Origin: Scandinavium sp036495715
Lineage (GTDB): Bacteria; Pseudomonadota; Gammaproteobacteria; Enterobacterales; Enterobacteriaceae
NCBI GenBank assembly: GCA_036495715.1
Contig: DASXML010000048.1
Location: 226,223 to 290,222, forward strand
DNA length: 64,000 nt
Direction of reading: 5' to 3'
Of the stretch, positions 63,042 to 64,000 are shown in pieces. Position numbers and translations under genes: made by a program. A model generated the notes under the pieces. It did not search any database. It was not told the DNA's origin and saw only the letters and a program-made list of their open reading frames with translations. The first letter of the stretch is position 1. Every line of letters begins with the position of its first letter.

Positions 63042-63833
63042 ATGCCAGAAGGACCGGAAATCCGCCGCGCGGCGGATACCCTTGAAACGGCAATAAAAGG
63101 CGAGCCGCTGACCGATGCGTGGTTTGCTTTTGCGTCGCTTAAAGCGTTTGAAACCGCGCTGGTGGGGCAACATGTGACGCACATCGAAACCCGCGGCAAG
63201 GCGCTGTTAACCCATTTTTCAGGCGGGCTAACGCTTTACAGCCACAACCAGCTTTACGGTGTCTGGCGGGTGGTTGATGCTGATGAGGAACCGCAAACCA
63301 CACGCGTGCTGCGGGTGCGATTGCAAACCGCGAAGAAAGCGATTCTGCTGTACAGCGCCTCAGACATCGACATGCTGACGCCCGCGCAGTTAGCCGCTCA
63401 TCCGTTTTTACTCAGCGTTGGGCCAGACGTGCTTGATCCGGCTTTAACGGAAGAGGCGGTGAGGGAACGGTTAGTGTCGAAACGTTTTCGTCAGCGCCAG
63501 TTTTCTGGCTTGTTACTCGATCAGGCGTTTTTGGCCGGGTTAGGCAACTATCTGCGCGTGGAAATCCTGTGGGAATGCGGGCTTGCGGCAACGTATAAAG
63601 CCAGCGAACTGACGGACGCGCAGCTGGATAAACTGGCCCATATGTTGTTGGCTATTCCGCGCTTGTCATATCAAACACGCGGTCAGGTGGATGAAAACAA
63701 ACACCATGGCGCGCTGTTTCGCTTTAAGGTTTTTCATCGCGATGGCGAAGCTTGTGAGCGCTGCGGGGGGATTATCGAGAAGACGATGTCATCATCGCGG
63801 CCGTTTTACTCGTGCCCGCAGTGCCAGCAATAA
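63042..63833 (+). CDS. nei: Endonuclease VIII
   Basis: Bifunctional DNA glycosylase/AP lyase that removes oxidised pyrimidines in base-excision repair. The N-terminal proline after Met removal (PEGPEIRRAAD) is the catalytic nucleophile. The Fpg/Nei fold includes a helix-two-turn-helix and a C-terminal zinc finger (CERC and CPQC). The 263 residues match E. coli Nei. It is last in the ybgI-pxpBC-nei group. Confidence 0.97.
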   Translation: MPEGPEIRRAADTLETAIKGEPLTDAWFAFASLKAFETALVGQHVTHIETRGKALLTHFSGGLTLYSHNQLYGVWRVVDADEEPQTTRVLRVRLQTAKKAILLYSASDIDMLTPAQLAAHPFLLSVGPDVLDPALTEEAVRERLVSKRFRQRQFSGLLLDQAFLAGLGNYLRVEILWECGLAATYKASELTDAQLDKLAHMLLAIPRLSYQTRGQVDENKHHGALFRFKVFHRDGEACERCGGIIEKTMSSSRPFYSCPQCQQ

Positions 63834-64000
63834 AAAACGCGCCCTCGGGCGTAATGTCAGTCAGTTAAGCCCTTTTTAAGCCCGGTGAACCGTTGCGCGC
63901 CTTCTGGTTCACGCTTTCCTTTCACGTCCCGGCAACGGGCGCACGAAGGGGGCGGCCAGTCGCCGCCGCCCCCTTCACCCCCGGGCTCTGGCTAACAAAA
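63834..64000. other. Downstream of nei, with a GC-rich hairpin
   Basis: The last 167 bp hold no gene. A 12-bp GC-rich inverted repeat, GAAGGGGGCGGC with GCCGCCCCCTTC around an 8-base loop, lies at 63945-63976 and is not followed by a T-run. What follows is outside the window. Confidence 0.6.

Noticed and set aside
1..64000. Prophage, insertion sequence, plasmid or toxin-antitoxin genes
   Set aside because: No integrase, transposase or toxin-antitoxin pair was seen. Apart from the ADI operon, the region is conserved core sequence.

Overview
This window is a chromosomal segment from a member of the Enterobacteriaceae. Gene order and protein sequences closely follow the mrdA to nei interval of Escherichia coli K-12 (about 14-16 min). 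Several details point to Enterobacter, Lelliottia, Leclercia or a near relative rather than Escherichia: a Klebsiella/Enterobacter-type NagE membrane domain, an arginine deiminase operon beside speF, and no rhsC island. The genus is inferred; nothing here proves it. Comparisons with other genomes are from memory.

Layout: (1) 1-7410, minus strand: a cell-wall, ribosome and outer-membrane block, mrdA (3' end cut by the window), rlmH, rsfS, nadD, holA, lptE, leuS. cobC is absent between nadD and rsfS. (2) ybeL (plus), then the glutamate/aspartate ABC importer gltIJKL (minus), with a terminator and an ERIC element in the gltI-gltJ gap where the SroC sRNA is expected. (3) lnt, corC, ybeY, ybeZ, miaB (minus) and ubiF (plus). 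(4) A seven-tRNA operon (minus) with a stringent-type promoter: Met, Leu(UAG), Gln(UUG), Met, then three Gln(CUG). (5) asnB and the amino-sugar regulon nagBACD (minus) divergent from nagE (plus), with two NagC operators and a CRP site between them. (6) glnS, then the chitoporin pair chiPQ with a NagC operator and a ChiX pairing site. (7) fur, fldA, ybfE, ybfF (minus) and seqA-pgm (plus). (8) 37.6-47.1 kb, minus: the ornithine decarboxylase/antiporter operon speF-potE with its 34-codon sensor leader speFL, directly downstream of an arginine deiminase operon arcA-arcC-arcB-arcD-like-argR-like. (9) The kdpFABCDE potassium system (minus). (10) ybfA, yajD, ybgA-phr, dtpD, ybgI-pxpB-pxpC-nei. pxpA is missing between pxpC and nei.

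How the parts fit: chitoporin, NagE and the Nag enzymes form one chito-oligosaccharide/GlcNAc pathway with shared NagC control. The arginine deiminase enzymes turn arginine into ornithine, ammonia and ATP, and SpeF/PotE take ornithine to exported putrescine, so the 37.6-47.1 kb block could be one arginine-to-putrescine acid/anaerobic module. Most of the window is conserved core genome. The most unusual points are this combined module with its divergent ArgR paralogue, the ERIC insertion in the SroC region, the altered tRNA-Gln copy numbers, and the missing pxpA and cobC.
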